Made by a program: the position numbers and the translations under genes
Assembly (NCBI GenBank): GCA_017860295.1
Contig: JAFNAS010000007.1
Coordinates: forward strand, 116,694 to 180,693
DNA: 64,000 nucleotides
Direction of reading: 5' to 3'
Source: Bacteroidota bacterium
GTDB taxonomy: Bacteria; Bacteroidota; Bacteroidia; Bacteroidales; Paludibacteraceae
Part shown: positions 27,211-36,812 of the stretch, piece after piece
Layout of the letters: every line of letters begins with the position of its first letter
Numbering within the stretch: the first letter of the stretch is position 1
Notes under the pieces: generated by a model
What the model saw: the letters and a program-made list of their open reading frames with translations, nothing else
Database searches by the model: none
Told to the model about the DNA's origin: nothing

Positions 27211-27241
27211 ATAAAAAATCCCGGGGCTGTTAGGCCCCGGG
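27211..27241 (-). terminator. Rho-independent terminator after the FtsE-like gene
   Basis: CCCGGGGC (27220-27227) and GCCCCGGG (27234-27241) form a perfect 8-bp GC stem with loop TGTTAG. On the minus strand it is followed by ATTTTTTATTT. Confidence 0.93.
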
Positions 27242-27265
27242 AGTATCTGTCGGACTATTTTATGC

Positions 27266-28105
27266 TTAATTTTCGTCGGTTTTTGGAGTTTCGTCGGGAG
27301 ATTCTGCGGTAGTATCGTCTCCTATTTCGGCATTCAGGTCGGCTACAACCTTGGGCAACTCTTCTACCGGAACATTTATCTCCTCTATTTCAGAGGAGGG
27401 AGTCGGTTGATCGTCTTCCGTTTCCTGTTCGGCCGTATCTTCCTTCATCCGTTCGGTTATGCAGTGAAAAACGCGTCCCGGGAAGTTCTCCACCCAGCGC
27501 AGGTTATGCGTGGCAATAATCACCGCAGTACCGGCTTTGTGTATTTCGTAGAGCAAAGAGATCAGTTCGTTTCCGTTTTCACCGTCTAAGTTCCCGGTGG
27601 GCTCGTCGGCCAGAATCAATTCCGGAGAGTTGAGCAGCGCACGGGCAATGGCAATGCGTTGCTGTTCGCCTCCTGATAGTTGATGCGGCCACCTCTTTGC
27701 CTGTTTCTGCATGTTGACTTGTTGCAACACTTGCAGCACCTGATTTTCGATTGCCTCTTTGTTTTTCCAGCCGGTGGCTTTCAATACAAATGCCAGATTG
27801 TCGAACACGTTGCGGTCGGGGAGGAGTTGAAAATCCTGAAAAATGATACCTATTTTTCTTCTCAGAAAAGGAATTTGCGTTCGTTTGATTTTGCGTAGGT
27901 CGTAGTCGAAAATGCGGGCTTCGCCTGCTTCGATACGCAATTCGGCATAAAGCGACTTGATAAACGAACTTTTTCCGCTACCGACTTTACCCAGAAGATA
28001 TATAAAATCGCCTTGTGAAACTCGCAGGTCGACACTGCTGAGTACCGTTACATCTTCGTGACAAATATCAACGCCTTTGTACGAAATAAGCTCTTTTGCT
28101 TCCAT
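27266..28105 (-). CDS. ftsE: FtsE-like ABC ATPase with acidic C-terminal tail
   Basis: A 279-aa ATPase related to FtsE, which with FtsX couples cell-wall hydrolase activation to division. Walker A is [11 protein letters not shown], the Q-loop is [15 protein letters not shown], the signature is [15 protein letters not shown], Walker B is [12 protein letters not shown] and the His switch is IIATHNL. The last 60 residues form an acidic, Pro/Glu/Thr-rich tail ([20 protein letters not shown]) not found in standard FtsE (about 220 aa). No ftsX is nearby; the gene lies 22 bases behind a hydrogenase-like gene. LolD-like transporters share these motifs, so the FtsE name is likely but not certain. Confidence 0.78.
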   Translation of the reverse strand: MEAKELISYKGVDICHEDVTVLSSVDLRVSQGDFIYLLGKVGSGKSSFIKSLYAELRIEAGEARIFDYDLRKIKRTQIPFLRRKIGIIFQDFQLLPDRNVFDNLAFVLKATGWKNKEAIENQVLQVLQQVNMQKQAKRWPHQLSGGEQQRIAIARALLNSPELILADEPTGNLDGENGNELISLLYEIHKAGTAVIIATHNLRWVENFPGRVFHCITERMKEDTAEQETEDDQPTPSSEIEEINVPVEELPKVVADLNAEIGDDTTAESPDETPKTDEN

Positions 28106-28127
28106 TTATAATCTGATTTTGTAGGTA

Positions 28128-29564
28128 TTAATCGTTGAAGCTCTCCATCGCTTTCTGGAAAATGCGCCGGCTTTTCGATCCGTCTATTTTTCCCGAAGGT
28201 CCGGTGATGCAACCATCTTCGCAGGCCATTACTTCGATGAAGTTTCCGGGGGCTTTCCCTTTGGCGAAAGCACGAAGCAAAGCTACATTTTTTTTGTCAA
28301 TATTGGCAACTAAAACAGGCTTTATCGATACGTCGGGATACATTCCCTGAACGGCAGCGGCGACTCCACCCGAACGGGCAAACCCTTTACCTGGTTTGGG
28401 AGCATCGCAGCATACGGCACCGTCGGACGATGGTGTGATCTCAATTTCAAGTCCTTCAAAAACTGAATCGAGCTCTTCAAAGGTCCAGACGTAATCTACA
28501 CTTTTATTGTTGAACATCTCTTTGCGTTTAGCGACACACGGCCCGATGAAGGCAATTTTTGCATCGGGATATTTCTGACGTACGATTTCAGCCGTGTAGT
28601 ACATGGGCGACTTGGTTGTCGAAACGAAAGGTTTCATCTCGGGCAAATGTTTGTTTACCAATTCGGTATATGCCGGACAACAAGAGGTGGTCATAAATAG
28701 CTGACCCTCTTCGAGTTTTTCACGCAGCTCTTCACCTTCGTTACGAGTGGTGACCATGGCACCATGGGCAACCTCTTCTATGGCGTGGAATCCGATGGAT
28801 TTGATGGCCTGAAATATGTCGGCAATCGGGTTTTCGTATTGCGACATGATAGAAGGGGCGGGGATGGCTATTATCTTTACTCCGTTTTTGATGGCTGTTA
28901 GTACGTCAAATATTTCAGATACTTCAAAAACGGAACCGAAAGGGCAAGCGTTGATACATTTTCCGCAGTAGATACATTTGGTTTCGTCAATTTTTTCGAT
29001 GCCGTTTTCATCTTTTGAAATGGCTTTGACCGGGCAAACTTCTTCGCAGGGAATGGGGATGTAAACGATCGAATGGTAAGGGCAAGCCTCTTTGCAAATG
29101 CCGCAACTGATACATTTGGAATTTTCGATGCTTGCCTGTCCGTTTTCGCGAAATACAATGGCACTTTTGGGACAGTTCATGGCGCAGGGACGTGCCACAC
29201 AGCCACGACATAGGTTCGATACCACGTAGTTGACCTTTACGCACGAGGTGCAGGCTTCGTCGACTACGGTAAGAATGCGGGGATTTTGAGGGCGTGGAGC
29301 CAAAGCCTCCCGGGCATAGGCAGATAAGGGTTTGAGCTCATCCTCTTCCTGATCGATGCCAAAACCGAGGATCGGCAACATTTTGTATTTGATTACCGCG
29401 CGTTCTTTGTGAATGCAGCACCTACCCTTAGCTACTGCATGTTTTGGAGACATTTCAATAGGAATGCGGTCGATGCTTTCTATCATTTTATCTTCCTTCC
29501 AGAGTTTGACAAGTCTGGAAATGAGCACTCGGCGCACAATCATCGTGTTATTTGCAAATGCCAT
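28128..29564 (-). CDS. [FeFe]-hydrogenase-like iron-sulfur protein (non-prototypical group)
   Basis: A 478-aa protein with several [4Fe-4S] sites (CRGCVARPCAMNCP, CISCGICKEACP, CIYCGKCINACP), followed by an H-cluster domain. H-cluster motifs are TTSCCPAYTE (Cys295-Cys296), FIGPCVAKRKEM and VMACEDGCITGPS, so the four cluster cysteines and the proton-relay cysteine are all there. The usual TSCCPxW and GGG of prototypical (group A) enzymes are altered, as expected for the divergent group often called B. The likely role is H2 evolution or redox sensing under anaerobic growth. Maturases HydEFG are not in the window. It is followed closely by the FtsE-like gene. Confidence 0.85.
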   Translation of the reverse strand: MAFANNTMIVRRVLISRLVKLWKEDKMIESIDRIPIEMSPKHAVAKGRCCIHKERAVIKYKMLPILGFGIDQEEDELKPLSAYAREALAPRPQNPRILTVVDEACTSCVKVNYVVSNLCRGCVARPCAMNCPKSAIVFRENGQASIENSKCISCGICKEACPYHSIVYIPIPCEEVCPVKAISKDENGIEKIDETKCIYCGKCINACPFGSVFEVSEIFDVLTAIKNGVKIIAIPAPSIMSQYENPIADIFQAIKSIGFHAIEEVAHGAMVTTRNEGEELREKLEEGQLFMTTSCCPAYTELVNKHLPEMKPFVSTTKSPMYYTAEIVRQKYPDAKIAFIGPCVAKRKEMFNNKSVDYVWTFEELDSVFEGLEIEITPSSDGAVCCDAPKPGKGFARSGGVAAAVQGMYPDVSIKPVLVANIDKKNVALLRAFAKGKAPGNFIEVMACEDGCITGPSGKIDGSKSRRIFQKAMESFND

Positions 29565-29666
29565 TGATACAAAATATTAGGGTGATTTTTCTTCGTTGTA
29601 TTGCTTAAATTTAGTGTGCTAAAAGGACAGATTCAGGTTGCACGGAGAGAGTGTTTTTTCGTGTCG

Positions 29667-29674
29667 CAAAGGTA
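29667..29674 (-). promoter_or_regulatory. Possible -7 element for the hydrogenase-like gene
   Basis: CAAAGGTA is TACCTTTG on the minus strand, about 100 bases before the start. A -33 element is not clear. Confidence 0.4.
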
Positions 29675-29799
29675 ATACTTTTCGTTTAATTACCGAAAAT
29701 GAAAAAATGAAGATTATCGAAAGGTGAAATTTGTTGTGTTATCTTTGTGTTTGTGAGTGAAAATAGATATTTTTGTCAAAAATACATTGAATATCAGGC

Positions 29800-30735
29800 A
29801 TGAAAAATTCAACAGCAATCACTACCGGTAAAAAACTGTTTGTTTTGGTAGGTAGCTCTGTCGGTCTTACGATTTTGGCTTCTCTTGTCGTTTCGGTTAT
29901 CTTACTCTTTGTATCAATGACTCAAGGAGGGAATGTAGAAATGGCGAATACGAATATAACGTTTTTCAAAATATCGCAGCTTGTCATTACGATAGTTACG
30001 TTCTTTGTGCCGGTAGTGATTCTGTCAAGAATGTGTGGCATTAAAAGTACCTCTTTTGTGCAGGCCGACAAAAGATTTTCGGTTACAGCACTTTTATTGG
30101 TTTTTGTGGTGATTATTTCCATTCAGCCGTTTATGAATGCGATAGCCGAATGGTTTTCCGGTTGGTCACTGCCCCCTTCGTTGTCTTGGCTGGAGCACTG
30201 GCTAAAAAATATGGAGAAACGTAATATCGACCTGATTGGCCGATTTTTAGATGTTCATTCTGTCGGAGGATTGGTGTTAAATGTTTTAGTGGTGGCGATT
30301 GTTCCGGCCATTTGCGAAGAATTTTTCTTTCGTGGCGGACTTCAACAAGTGTTTTATGAAAAAATGAACAAACATACCGCCGTTTGGTTTACTGCTATTA
30401 TTTTCAGTACTGTACACATGGAAGTCAGTGGTTTTCTCCCACGCGTGATGCTCGGTGCTTGTTTTGGGTATCTGTTTGTCTGGACAGGTACGATCTGGCT
30501 GCCGGTGGTTGCTCATTTTATCAATAATCTGATCGGAGTCGTTGCCGAATATCTGATCTATAATCAGTTCGCCGGCAAGAGTTTGGAAAAGATCGGAACC
30601 GGAGATACGTTGTGGGTTACCTGTTGTGGATTGGTATTGTTTTTCGTAGCTTTGGGATTTATCTTTTGGCAAAGAGAGAAGAAAGTCTGCTTCTTAGTGC
30701 GTGATAAACAGATAAATGAATCTTCTCTGATTTAA
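29800..30735 (+). CDS. CPBP-family intramembrane protease
   Basis: A 311-aa multi-pass membrane protein of the CPBP (CaaX protease/bacteriocin-processing, Abi) family. The signature EEFFFRGGLQQVF carries the paired glutamates and Arg; the two histidine motifs are in FSTVHME and AHFINNLIG. There are about eight hydrophobic helices. Members cleave or protect against peptides in the membrane, but the substrate of this one is unknown. It is followed by comF after 2 bases, so the two are co-transcribed. A TATCTTTG at 29740-29747 is a possible promoter -7 box. Confidence 0.88.
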   Translation: MKNSTAITTGKKLFVLVGSSVGLTILASLVVSVILLFVSMTQGGNVEMANTNITFFKISQLVITIVTFFVPVVILSRMCGIKSTSFVQADKRFSVTALLLVFVVIISIQPFMNAIAEWFSGWSLPPSLSWLEHWLKNMEKRNIDLIGRFLDVHSVGGLVLNVLVVAIVPAICEEFFFRGGLQQVFYEKMNKHTAVWFTAIIFSTVHMEVSGFLPRVMLGACFGYLFVWTGTIWLPVVAHFINNLIGVVAEYLIYNQFAGKSLEKIGTGDTLWVTCCGLVLFFVALGFIFWQREKKVCFLVRDKQINESSLI

Positions 30736-30737
30736 AA

Positions 30738-31424
30738 ATGGCACATTTACTGCAACATCTGATACATCTCATTTTTCCCAATCTTTGTCTTGTTTGTAAT
30801 GAAAATCTGGTGGGAGGCGAAGAGTCTGTTTGTTTTTCGTGCTTGTCCAAACTGCCGTATACCGATTTTCATCTTCACTCGGCAAACGAGGTAGAGAAAC
30901 GGTTTTGGGGGAAATTTCCGGTGGAACATGCTACGTCGCTTTATCATTACAAAAAAGCAACGGCTGGACAGTATCTGCTTCATGCTTTGAAATATAAAGG
31001 TGAAAAACAAGTCGGAACTTTATTGGGTAGGCAATTGGGACTACATCTTTCACAATCTCCTTTTTATCAGGATATTGATCTGATTGTTCCGGTGCCGTTG
31101 CACCCTAAAAAATACAGAAAAAGAGGGTATAACCAGAGCGAATGTATTTGCGATGGCATAGCAGACGTGTTGCAGGCACCGGTCGATGCCACGAATCTGG
31201 TACGATTGATCGAGAATCCGACTCAGACCCGCAAAGGGGTTTATGAACGATGGGAGAATACGAAAGGCATTTTCGGATTGGTAGATGCTTCAGTATTTGC
31301 AGGCAAACACATCTTGCTCGTAGACGATGTGTTGACAACCGGTTCGACGCTTGAAGCTTGTGCTCAGGCCATTCTGGAAGCACCAAATGCGAGAATTAGC
31401 GTGGTGACCCTTGCTCTCGCTTAA
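30738..31424 (+). CDS. comF: ComF-family phosphoribosyltransferase-like protein
   Basis: A cytoplasmic 228-aa protein with an N-terminal zinc finger (Cys17, Cys20, Cys32, Cys35) and a C-terminal PRPP-binding fold (ILLVDDVLTTGSTLEA). ComF proteins are needed for uptake of single-stranded DNA in natural transformation, acting with the ComFA helicase, but they are also found in bacteria not known to be competent. YRKRGYNQSE is the usual family block. It converges with psd; only 8 bases separate the stop codons, with a small CGAGT-GATT-ACTCG hairpin there. Confidence 0.92.
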   Translation: MAHLLQHLIHLIFPNLCLVCNENLVGGEESVCFSCLSKLPYTDFHLHSANEVEKRFWGKFPVEHATSLYHYKKATAGQYLLHALKYKGEKQVGTLLGRQLGLHLSQSPFYQDIDLIVPVPLHPKKYRKRGYNQSECICDGIADVLQAPVDATNLVRLIENPTQTRKGVYERWENTKGIFGLVDASVFAGKHILLVDDVLTTGSTLEACAQAILEAPNARISVVTLALA

Positions 31425-31432
31425 TCGAGTGA

Positions 31433-32107
31433 TTACTCGTTCAGACGGGCAATGATGGTTTCGTTGCCGACCGTTTTTTCTCCGTGAGTAACATAAACCT
31501 CAGCATCCAGTGGTAGGAAAATATCGACCCGAGACCCGAATTTAATAAAACCGAGATGCTCGTTCAGATGACATGCCTTTTTGGGAGTAGCATAGGTTAC
31601 GATGCGGCGAGCCAACAATCCGGCAATTTGCCGTACCAATATTTGCGTTTTCATTGGAGTTTCGATCACGACGGTTGTGCGCTCGTTTTCGGTACTCGAT
31701 TTGGGCAGATAGGCGGCAAGATAGCGCCCGTTGTGGTGTTTGGAATATTTGACAGTTCCAGCAATGGGATACCAGTTGGCATGCACGTTGAAGACCGACA
31801 TGAAAATCGAAATCTGGATTCGTTTGTCTTTGAAATATTCGTGCTCGACAGTCGGTTCCACTACCACCACTGTTCCATCGGCAGGGGCAATCACCAGACT
31901 GGGATCGTCAATGTCGCCGGGGCGGTTGGGATTACGAAAGAAATAGGTAAAGAACATAAAGGTCATCACCGACAGTAGAATATTCAGTATCCAGATCAGT
32001 TGTGAAAATTCAAGATAAACCAGTAGATTTATTGCCAGCAATGTTACAAATATTCCCAACAATATCCATCGCCCTTCTTTGTGGATCTTTATTCTTCCTT
32101 TTTTCAT
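31433..32107 (-). CDS. psd: Phosphatidylserine decarboxylase proenzyme, short type
   Basis: A membrane-bound pyruvoyl enzyme (224 aa) converting phosphatidylserine to phosphatidylethanolamine. Two hydrophobic helices lie near the N-terminus (GIFVTLLAINLLVYL and LSVMTFMFF). VIAPADGTV and SVFNVHANWYP are family blocks, and the self-cleavage serine is in FIKFGSRVDIF. The Gly-Ser pair and short length match the PSD-A type common in Bacteroidetes. The start at 32107 (MKKGRIKIH) is chosen; the frame opens earlier. It is the last gene of rsfS-ftsH-cdsA-psd. Confidence 0.94.
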   Translation of the reverse strand: MKKGRIKIHKEGRWILLGIFVTLLAINLLVYLEFSQLIWILNILLSVMTFMFFTYFFRNPNRPGDIDDPSLVIAPADGTVVVVEPTVEHEYFKDKRIQISIFMSVFNVHANWYPIAGTVKYSKHHNGRYLAAYLPKSSTENERTTVVIETPMKTQILVRQIAGLLARRIVTYATPKKACHLNEHLGFIKFGSRVDIFLPLDAEVYVTHGEKTVGNETIIARLNE

Positions 32108-32162
32108 TGTCTCTATGGCATGTCGTTTGCAGGACAAACGAGTAAGTTTTTATAATTGATAA

Positions 32163-32987
32163 TTAAATGAAATAGCTTTCTCCGATCAGAAGCGCCAGAT
32201 AAATTAATATTGCCGGAGTGGCAAACAACAGGCTGTCGAAACGGTCGAGCATGCCACCGTGACCTGGAAGTATGTTTCCCGAATCTTTGATGTTGAATGT
32301 TCGTTTAAGCAATGATTCGGCCAGATCTCCGAAGGTGCCGAAGATGACTACCAGTACAGCAAACCTAATCCATCCAACAGTTGACAAAGATGAGGAAAAA
32401 TATGCAAATATCAAAGAAGCCACACATGCAGCCAGCAAACCTCCGATGGCGCCTTCCCACGATTTCTTGGGAGAAATGCGTTCGAACAGGCGGTGTTTGC
32501 CTAATGTTACTCCAAATAAATAAGCTCCGGAGTCGTATGTCCATATCAGGACAAACAATGCTAACAGGAATTCGGAGGCAAATGAGTTGTTTAACAGATT
32601 AAGCATACTGAATGGCACGACGACATAAATTTGCCCCAGAAAGAAATAGGCCCAGTTGTGAATCGGGTTTCCTTTTTGTGCAAACAATTCGCCGATTACG
32701 ATGCCGAAGCAAAGAATGAGATAGACCGCCATAGCAAGCAAAGCATATTTGGAAGAGAAGTTCCAAAGCCAGGCCGAACAATAGAGGCTCAGTCCGGATA
32801 TGGTTGCTATTAGCTTATTGATAGATGCTTTGTCTCCTGCATTGACGAGCGTGTAAAACTCCCAGAGGGTGAGTGCTGTCACGGCAAGAAACAGAATTGC
32901 AAATACAGTTTTTCCCAATAAAATAGAGCCGATAATAGCTCCTACAAAAAGAATCCCGGTAATTGCTCGTTGTAGTAAATTCTTCAT
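32163..32987 (-). CDS. cdsA: Phosphatidate cytidylyltransferase (CDP-diacylglycerol synthase)
   Basis: An inner-membrane enzyme (274 aa, about eight helices) making CDP-diacylglycerol from phosphatidate and CTP. This is the precursor for phosphatidylserine, which psd downstream then decarboxylates. The C-terminal signature is complete: SLLKRTFNIKDSGNILPGHG followed by GMLDRFDS. SPKKSWEGAIGG is the second conserved block. It lies 34 bases behind ftsH and 55 bases ahead of psd, in a lipid-synthesis operon. Confidence 0.96.
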   Translation of the reverse strand: MKNLLQRAITGILFVGAIIGSILLGKTVFAILFLAVTALTLWEFYTLVNAGDKASINKLIATISGLSLYCSAWLWNFSSKYALLAMAVYLILCFGIVIGELFAQKGNPIHNWAYFFLGQIYVVVPFSMLNLLNNSFASEFLLALFVLIWTYDSGAYLFGVTLGKHRLFERISPKKSWEGAIGGLLAACVASLIFAYFSSSLSTVGWIRFAVLVVIFGTFGDLAESLLKRTFNIKDSGNILPGHGGMLDRFDSLLFATPAILIYLALLIGESYFI

Positions 32988-33021
32988 TTAAGATACATTT
33001 CGTTGGTTGAAGACACTGGAT

Positions 33022-35079
33022 TTATACCAGTGTTTCTTCCTGATCCTGTGTGTTTGAAGGCTCTTCTGTCGCAGGAGTTTCTGGGGTAGTTTCCTGTTTT
33101 TCTGCAACGGGTCCTGTTTCAGAGATCAATTCGTCTGCTCGTGAAGTCCACGGACGTTTTCCAAAGATACGTTCCACATCTTCCGAAAAGATCACTTCCC
33201 GATCAATCAGCAATTCTGCCAACTGATGGTGGCCTTCCACGTGTTCTTTCAAAATGGCTTTTGCCCTTTCGAATTGTTCGTTAACAATGCTTTTTGCTTC
33301 CGCATCGATCAAATCGGCGGTCTTGTCGCTATAAGGTTTTGTGAAGCCATATTCGTAGGCACCGGTTGAATCGTAGAAACTGATATTCGACAATTTGTCG
33401 CTCATGCCGTAATAAGCAACCATGGCATAAGCCTGTTTTGTCACACGTTCCAGATCGTTCAGTGCTCCTGTCGATGGGGTTTCGAAGAACAGTTCTTCGG
33501 CGGCACGTCCTCCTAAGGTGGCACACATTTCGTCCAGAATATGTTCTTTGGTAGTTAACTTGCGTTCTTCCGGGAGGTACCAAGCGGCACCCAACGCTTC
33601 GCCTCGGGGAACGATGGTTACCTTCACCAATGGGTTGGCATAACGTAACATCCAGCTTACAGTGGCATGTCCGGCTTCGTGGAAGGCAATCGATTTCTTT
33701 TCGGCCACAGTGGTGAGGCTGGTTTTGCGTTCCAACCCGCCAACAATTCGGTCGACCGCATCCAGAAAATCTTGTTTTTCAACAATTGTCTTGTTTTTCC
33801 GGGCTGCAATCAAAGCCGCTTCGTTACACACATTCGCAATATCAGCGCCTGAAAATCCGGGCGTTTGACGTGACAAAAATTCAACGTCAAGAGCTGGGTC
33901 GATTTTAATCGGGCGCAGATGTACTTTGAAAATATCGATACGTTCGTGCAGATCGGGTAGTTCGACATGAATCTGACGGTCGAAACGTCCGGCGCGAAGC
34001 AGGGCTTTATCCAAAATATCGGCGCGGTTGGTGGCACCCAGAATGATTACGCCGCTGTTCGATCCGAAACCATCCATTTCGGTCAGCAACTGATTGAGCG
34101 TATTTTCCCGTTCGTCGTTGGCTCCCATATTTGGATTCTTTCCACGGGCACGTCCGACGGCGTCAATTTCGTCGATAAAGATGATACAAGGAGCTTTTTC
34201 TTTGGCTTGCCGGAAGAGGTCGCGTACGCGGGAAGCTCCTACGCCCACGAACATTTCCACAAAGTCGGATCCCGACATGGAGAAGAATGGCACATCGGCT
34301 TCGCCAGCTACCGCCTTTGCCAAAAGGGTTTTACCGGTACCCGGAGGGCCTACCAACAATGCACCTTTTGGAATCTTACCTCCCAGTTCGGTATATTTTG
34401 AAGGATTTTTCAAGAATGCTACGATCTCTTCTACTTCCTGTTTGGCTCCATCCAATCCGGCAACATCTTTGAAGGTAACTTTCAGGTCGCCGTTTGTTTT
34501 GTCGAATAACTGGGCTTTAGACTTCCCTACGGAGAAAATATTGCCGGGGCCTCCGCCTGAACCTCCGCTCATACGACGGGAGAGGAACACAAAGAAGGCA
34601 ATCATCAAAGCAATCGGGAGGATTGAATAGAGAAATGTATTGAAATAATCGTTCTCTTTCTGATAAAAGACTTCGCCCGTAAATTGCTTATTATCGCGTT
34701 CCTGTGATAGAAAATGTTGTATCTCTTCTACCGATCCGAATTTCACGGTGATTACCGGATTTTGCTGAAACTTTGCCGAGTCATTTCCGAAAATAGCACC
34801 TAAACGACCCTTTTTGATGGTTGCCTGGGCATAGTTTTGATTGGAGACGACGGTTATTTTGTCAACGTAGTTGTTTCTGACGAAGCCTTCAAAGTCGGAA
34901 AATGAAACTTCCTTGTTACTCCCGGTTTGGGCAAAGAAAGTCATTCCTACCAAAACTATACCGATCAGAGCATAGATCCAGTAGAGATAATTTTGGCGGT
35001 TGTTCGGACGTTTCCGTTGCGGATTGAGCGGATCGGAATTTTGAGGTCTTTTAAATTTATTGTTTGATTCTGGTTCCAT
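33022..35079 (-). CDS. ftsH: ATP-dependent zinc metalloprotease FtsH
   Basis: A membrane-anchored AAA+ protease (685 aa) that degrades misfolded and regulatory membrane proteins as a hexamer. Transmembrane helices lie at about 32-50 and 149-167, with a periplasmic domain between. Walker A is GPPGTGKT (244-251), Walker B is IIFIDEID and the zinc site is HEAGH. The C-terminus ends in a Glu/Pro/Thr tail ([20 protein letters not shown]) typical of Bacteroidetes. It lies in the rsfS-ftsH-cdsA-psd operon. In E. coli FtsH controls lipid A synthesis, which fits the envelope-lipid context. Confidence 0.97.
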   Translation of the reverse strand: MEPESNNKFKRPQNSDPLNPQRKRPNNRQNYLYWIYALIGIVLVGMTFFAQTGSNKEVSFSDFEGFVRNNYVDKITVVSNQNYAQATIKKGRLGAIFGNDSAKFQQNPVITVKFGSVEEIQHFLSQERDNKQFTGEVFYQKENDYFNTFLYSILPIALMIAFFVFLSRRMSGGSGGGPGNIFSVGKSKAQLFDKTNGDLKVTFKDVAGLDGAKQEVEEIVAFLKNPSKYTELGGKIPKGALLVGPPGTGKTLLAKAVAGEADVPFFSMSGSDFVEMFVGVGASRVRDLFRQAKEKAPCIIFIDEIDAVGRARGKNPNMGANDERENTLNQLLTEMDGFGSNSGVIILGATNRADILDKALLRAGRFDRQIHVELPDLHERIDIFKVHLRPIKIDPALDVEFLSRQTPGFSGADIANVCNEAALIAARKNKTIVEKQDFLDAVDRIVGGLERKTSLTTVAEKKSIAFHEAGHATVSWMLRYANPLVKVTIVPRGEALGAAWYLPEERKLTTKEHILDEMCATLGGRAAEELFFETPSTGALNDLERVTKQAYAMVAYYGMSDKLSNISFYDSTGAYEYGFTKPYSDKTADLIDAEAKSIVNEQFERAKAILKEHVEGHHQLAELLIDREVIFSEDVERIFGKRPWTSRADELISETGPVAEKQETTPETPATEEPSNTQDQEETLV

Positions 35080-35154
35080 ATATTATAAGGTATAGGCAAA
35101 ATTAATTTTGACTTATGATGGAAATACCGGATATATTCTGTTTTTCAACTATAA

Positions 35155-35511
35155 TTATGCTAAATCAGGAATTTCAGTGATGTCGGCATCGGCCCACAGG
35201 TGTTCGATGTCGTAAAAATGACGGGGCTCACGCTGAAATACGTGCACGATTACCTGTAGATAATCCAGCGCAATCCATTGCGCATTTTCCATACCGTCCA
35301 TGGCAACCGGTTTGGTTTTGGCATGTTCGCGTACATAATCTTTTACCGAGTGGGCAATAGCGTTTACGTGGGTGTTTGAATCACCTTCGCAGATGACAAA
35401 ATAACTACAGCCGGCGCTGTCAAATTTTGCCAGATCGACAACGACGATGCCTTTGCCTTTCCTCTCCTGGATACCTTCTACGATGGTACGGACTAAAATA
35501 TTATCAATCAT
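35155..35511 (-). CDS. rsfS: Ribosome silencing factor
   Basis: A small cytoplasmic protein (118 aa) of the RsfS/YbeB/Iojap family. It binds ribosomal protein L14 and blocks subunit joining when nutrients are short. Family blocks are DSAGCSYFVICEGDSNTHV, AQWIALDYLQVIVHVF and the C-terminal YDIEHLWADA. First gene of an operon with ftsH, cdsA and psd, a common Bacteroidetes order. A good promoter lies about 100 bases upstream. Confidence 0.95.
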   Translation of the reverse strand: MIDNILVRTIVEGIQERKGKGIVVVDLAKFDSAGCSYFVICEGDSNTHVNAIAHSVKDYVREHAKTKPVAMDGMENAQWIALDYLQVIVHVFQREPRHFYDIEHLWADADITEIPDLA

Positions 35512-35608
35512 TTAGAATAAAGAGTATTTCTGTTTTATGTATGATTATGTTGGAATACAGCTTATTATCAGTGTTATGCGGGATAAGCGGGATCTTCCTA
35601 ATAGTTTG

Positions 35609-35640
35609 CAAAGATAGTGTTAAATTGCAACATTACCCAA
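35609..35640 (-). promoter_or_regulatory. Promoter of rsfS-ftsH-cdsA-psd
   Basis: On the minus strand TTG (35638-35640), a 21-base spacer and TATCTTTG (35609-35616) match the Bacteroidetes promoter. The expected transcript starts near 35602, leaving a leader of about 90 bases. Confidence 0.65.
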
Positions 35641-35749
35641 CATGTCAGATCTATCGGAAAATTCTGTAACAGGAGGGAATATATTCAATTCTTTCAAAAA
35701 GTGTGCCATAAAACGTTAGTGGCTGACATAAAAAAAGTTGTTGAAAAGT

Positions 35750-35779
35750 TTTGTACTTGAAAAAATTAGCGTACTTTTG
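35750..35779 (+). promoter_or_regulatory. Promoter of the rplM-rpsI ribosomal operon
   Basis: TTTG (35750-35753), 18 bases, TACTTTTG (35772-35779) is the best match in the window to the Bacteroidetes TTTG-N19-TAnnTTTG promoter. It drives a leader of about 175 bases before rplM. Confidence 0.8.
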
Positions 35780-35785
35780 CAGTCC

Positions 35786-35960
35786 GAATTATTATCCCGT
35801 GAAGTGAAAAGTGTGCAAGACTGTTAAGCGAGTGAAATCAAACGGATTAGCCTACGTCTGAAAAGTAGCTTTTAATTGCTGCGCACGAAGTTATTATTCA
35901 AAAATTAATCATGCTCTTTCTCCATGTGGTGAATGGGGAGACGGCGTACAAATTATTCGT
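35786..35960 (+). promoter_or_regulatory. Untranslated leader of rplM, probably regulatory
   Basis: About 175 bases without a gene lie between promoter and rplM. Close to the start codon TCTCCAT and ATGGGGAGA (35919-35941) can form a hairpin, and the upstream part (AAGCGAGTGAAATCAAACGG, then CGTCTGAAAAGTAGC) could fold as well. Autoregulatory leaders are known for ribosomal operons, and I recall one described for L13 in Bacteroidia; I could not test a match here. Confidence 0.5.
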
Positions 35961-36416
35961 ATGAATACTTTAAGTTATAAAACCATCTCTGCCAATAAGG
36001 CAACTGTTCAGAAAGAATGGGTGGTAGTGGATGCTACCGATTTGGTACTGGGACGTATGGGTTCGAAGGTTGCAAAACTTCTTCGTGGCAAATACAAACC
36101 CAGCTATACTCCGCACGTGGATTGCGGTGACAACGTGATTGTGATTAATGCCGAAAAGGTGCAATTGACGGGAAATAAATGGACGGACCGTGTTTACTTG
36201 CGCTATACCGGTTATCCCGGTGGTCAGCGTGAAATGACTCCTGCCAAATTGATGGCAAAAAGTCCGGACAAACTGATCCGTAAAGTGGTTAAAGGTATGC
36301 TTCCTAAAAACCGTCTCGGTGCTCAGTTGTTACGCAACTTGCATGTGTATGGTGGTGCAGAACATCCACACGAAGCACAACAACCCAAAGTTATTGATTT
36401 AAACTTACTTAAATAA
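35961..36416 (+). CDS. rplM: 50S ribosomal protein L13
   Basis: An early assembly protein of the large subunit, 151 aa. The family blocks are VVDATDLVLGRMGSKVAK, GDNVIVINAEK, YRHTGYPGG-like YRYTGYPGG (written YLRYTGYPGGQR here) and MLPKNRLGAQLL. The start codon lies behind a long leader and strong promoter. rpsI follows after 5 bases, the conserved L13-S9 pair in bacteria. Confidence 0.98.
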   Translation: MNTLSYKTISANKATVQKEWVVVDATDLVLGRMGSKVAKLLRGKYKPSYTPHVDCGDNVIVINAEKVQLTGNKWTDRVYLRYTGYPGGQREMTPAKLMAKSPDKLIRKVVKGMLPKNRLGAQLLRNLHVYGGAEHPHEAQQPKVIDLNLLK

Positions 36417-36421
36417 GAGAT

Positions 36422-36808
36422 ATGGAAATAGTAAATGCCATAGGAAGAAGAAAAGCGGCTGTTGCCCGCGTTTTCGTTACCCCGGGAAAAGGTGAAATCA
36501 CTATTAACAAGCGTGAGCTTGGCGTATATTTCCCTTCGAGCATTCTTCAATATGTTGTGAAACAGCCTTTAAATAAACTTGGCGTTGCCGAACAATACGA
36601 TATCAAGGTAAATCTTGATGGCGGCGGCTTCAAAGGTCAGGCCGAAGCACTGCGTATGGCTATTGCCCGTGCAATGGTAAAGATTGATGCAGCTAACAAA
36701 CCTGCTTTGAAAGCAGAAGGCTTCATGACTCGTGACCCACGCGAAGTGGAACGTAAGAAGCCGGGTCGTCCTAAAGCACGTAAGAGATTCCAGTTCAGTA
36801 AACGTTAA
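36422..36808 (+). CDS. rpsI: 30S ribosomal protein S9
   Basis: A small-subunit protein of 128 aa whose C-terminal tail reaches the P-site tRNA. The N-terminal block is AIGRRKAAVARVFVTPGKGE. GGGFKGQAEALRMAIARAMV is the family core, and the basic tail ends KPGRPKARKRFQFSKR with the conserved terminal Lys-Arg. It is paired with rplM, and a terminator follows directly. Confidence 0.98.
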   Translation: MEIVNAIGRRKAAVARVFVTPGKGEITINKRELGVYFPSSILQYVVKQPLNKLGVAEQYDIKVNLDGGGFKGQAEALRMAIARAMVKIDAANKPALKAEGFMTRDPREVERKKPGRPKARKRFQFSKR

Positions 36809-36812
36809 TATT

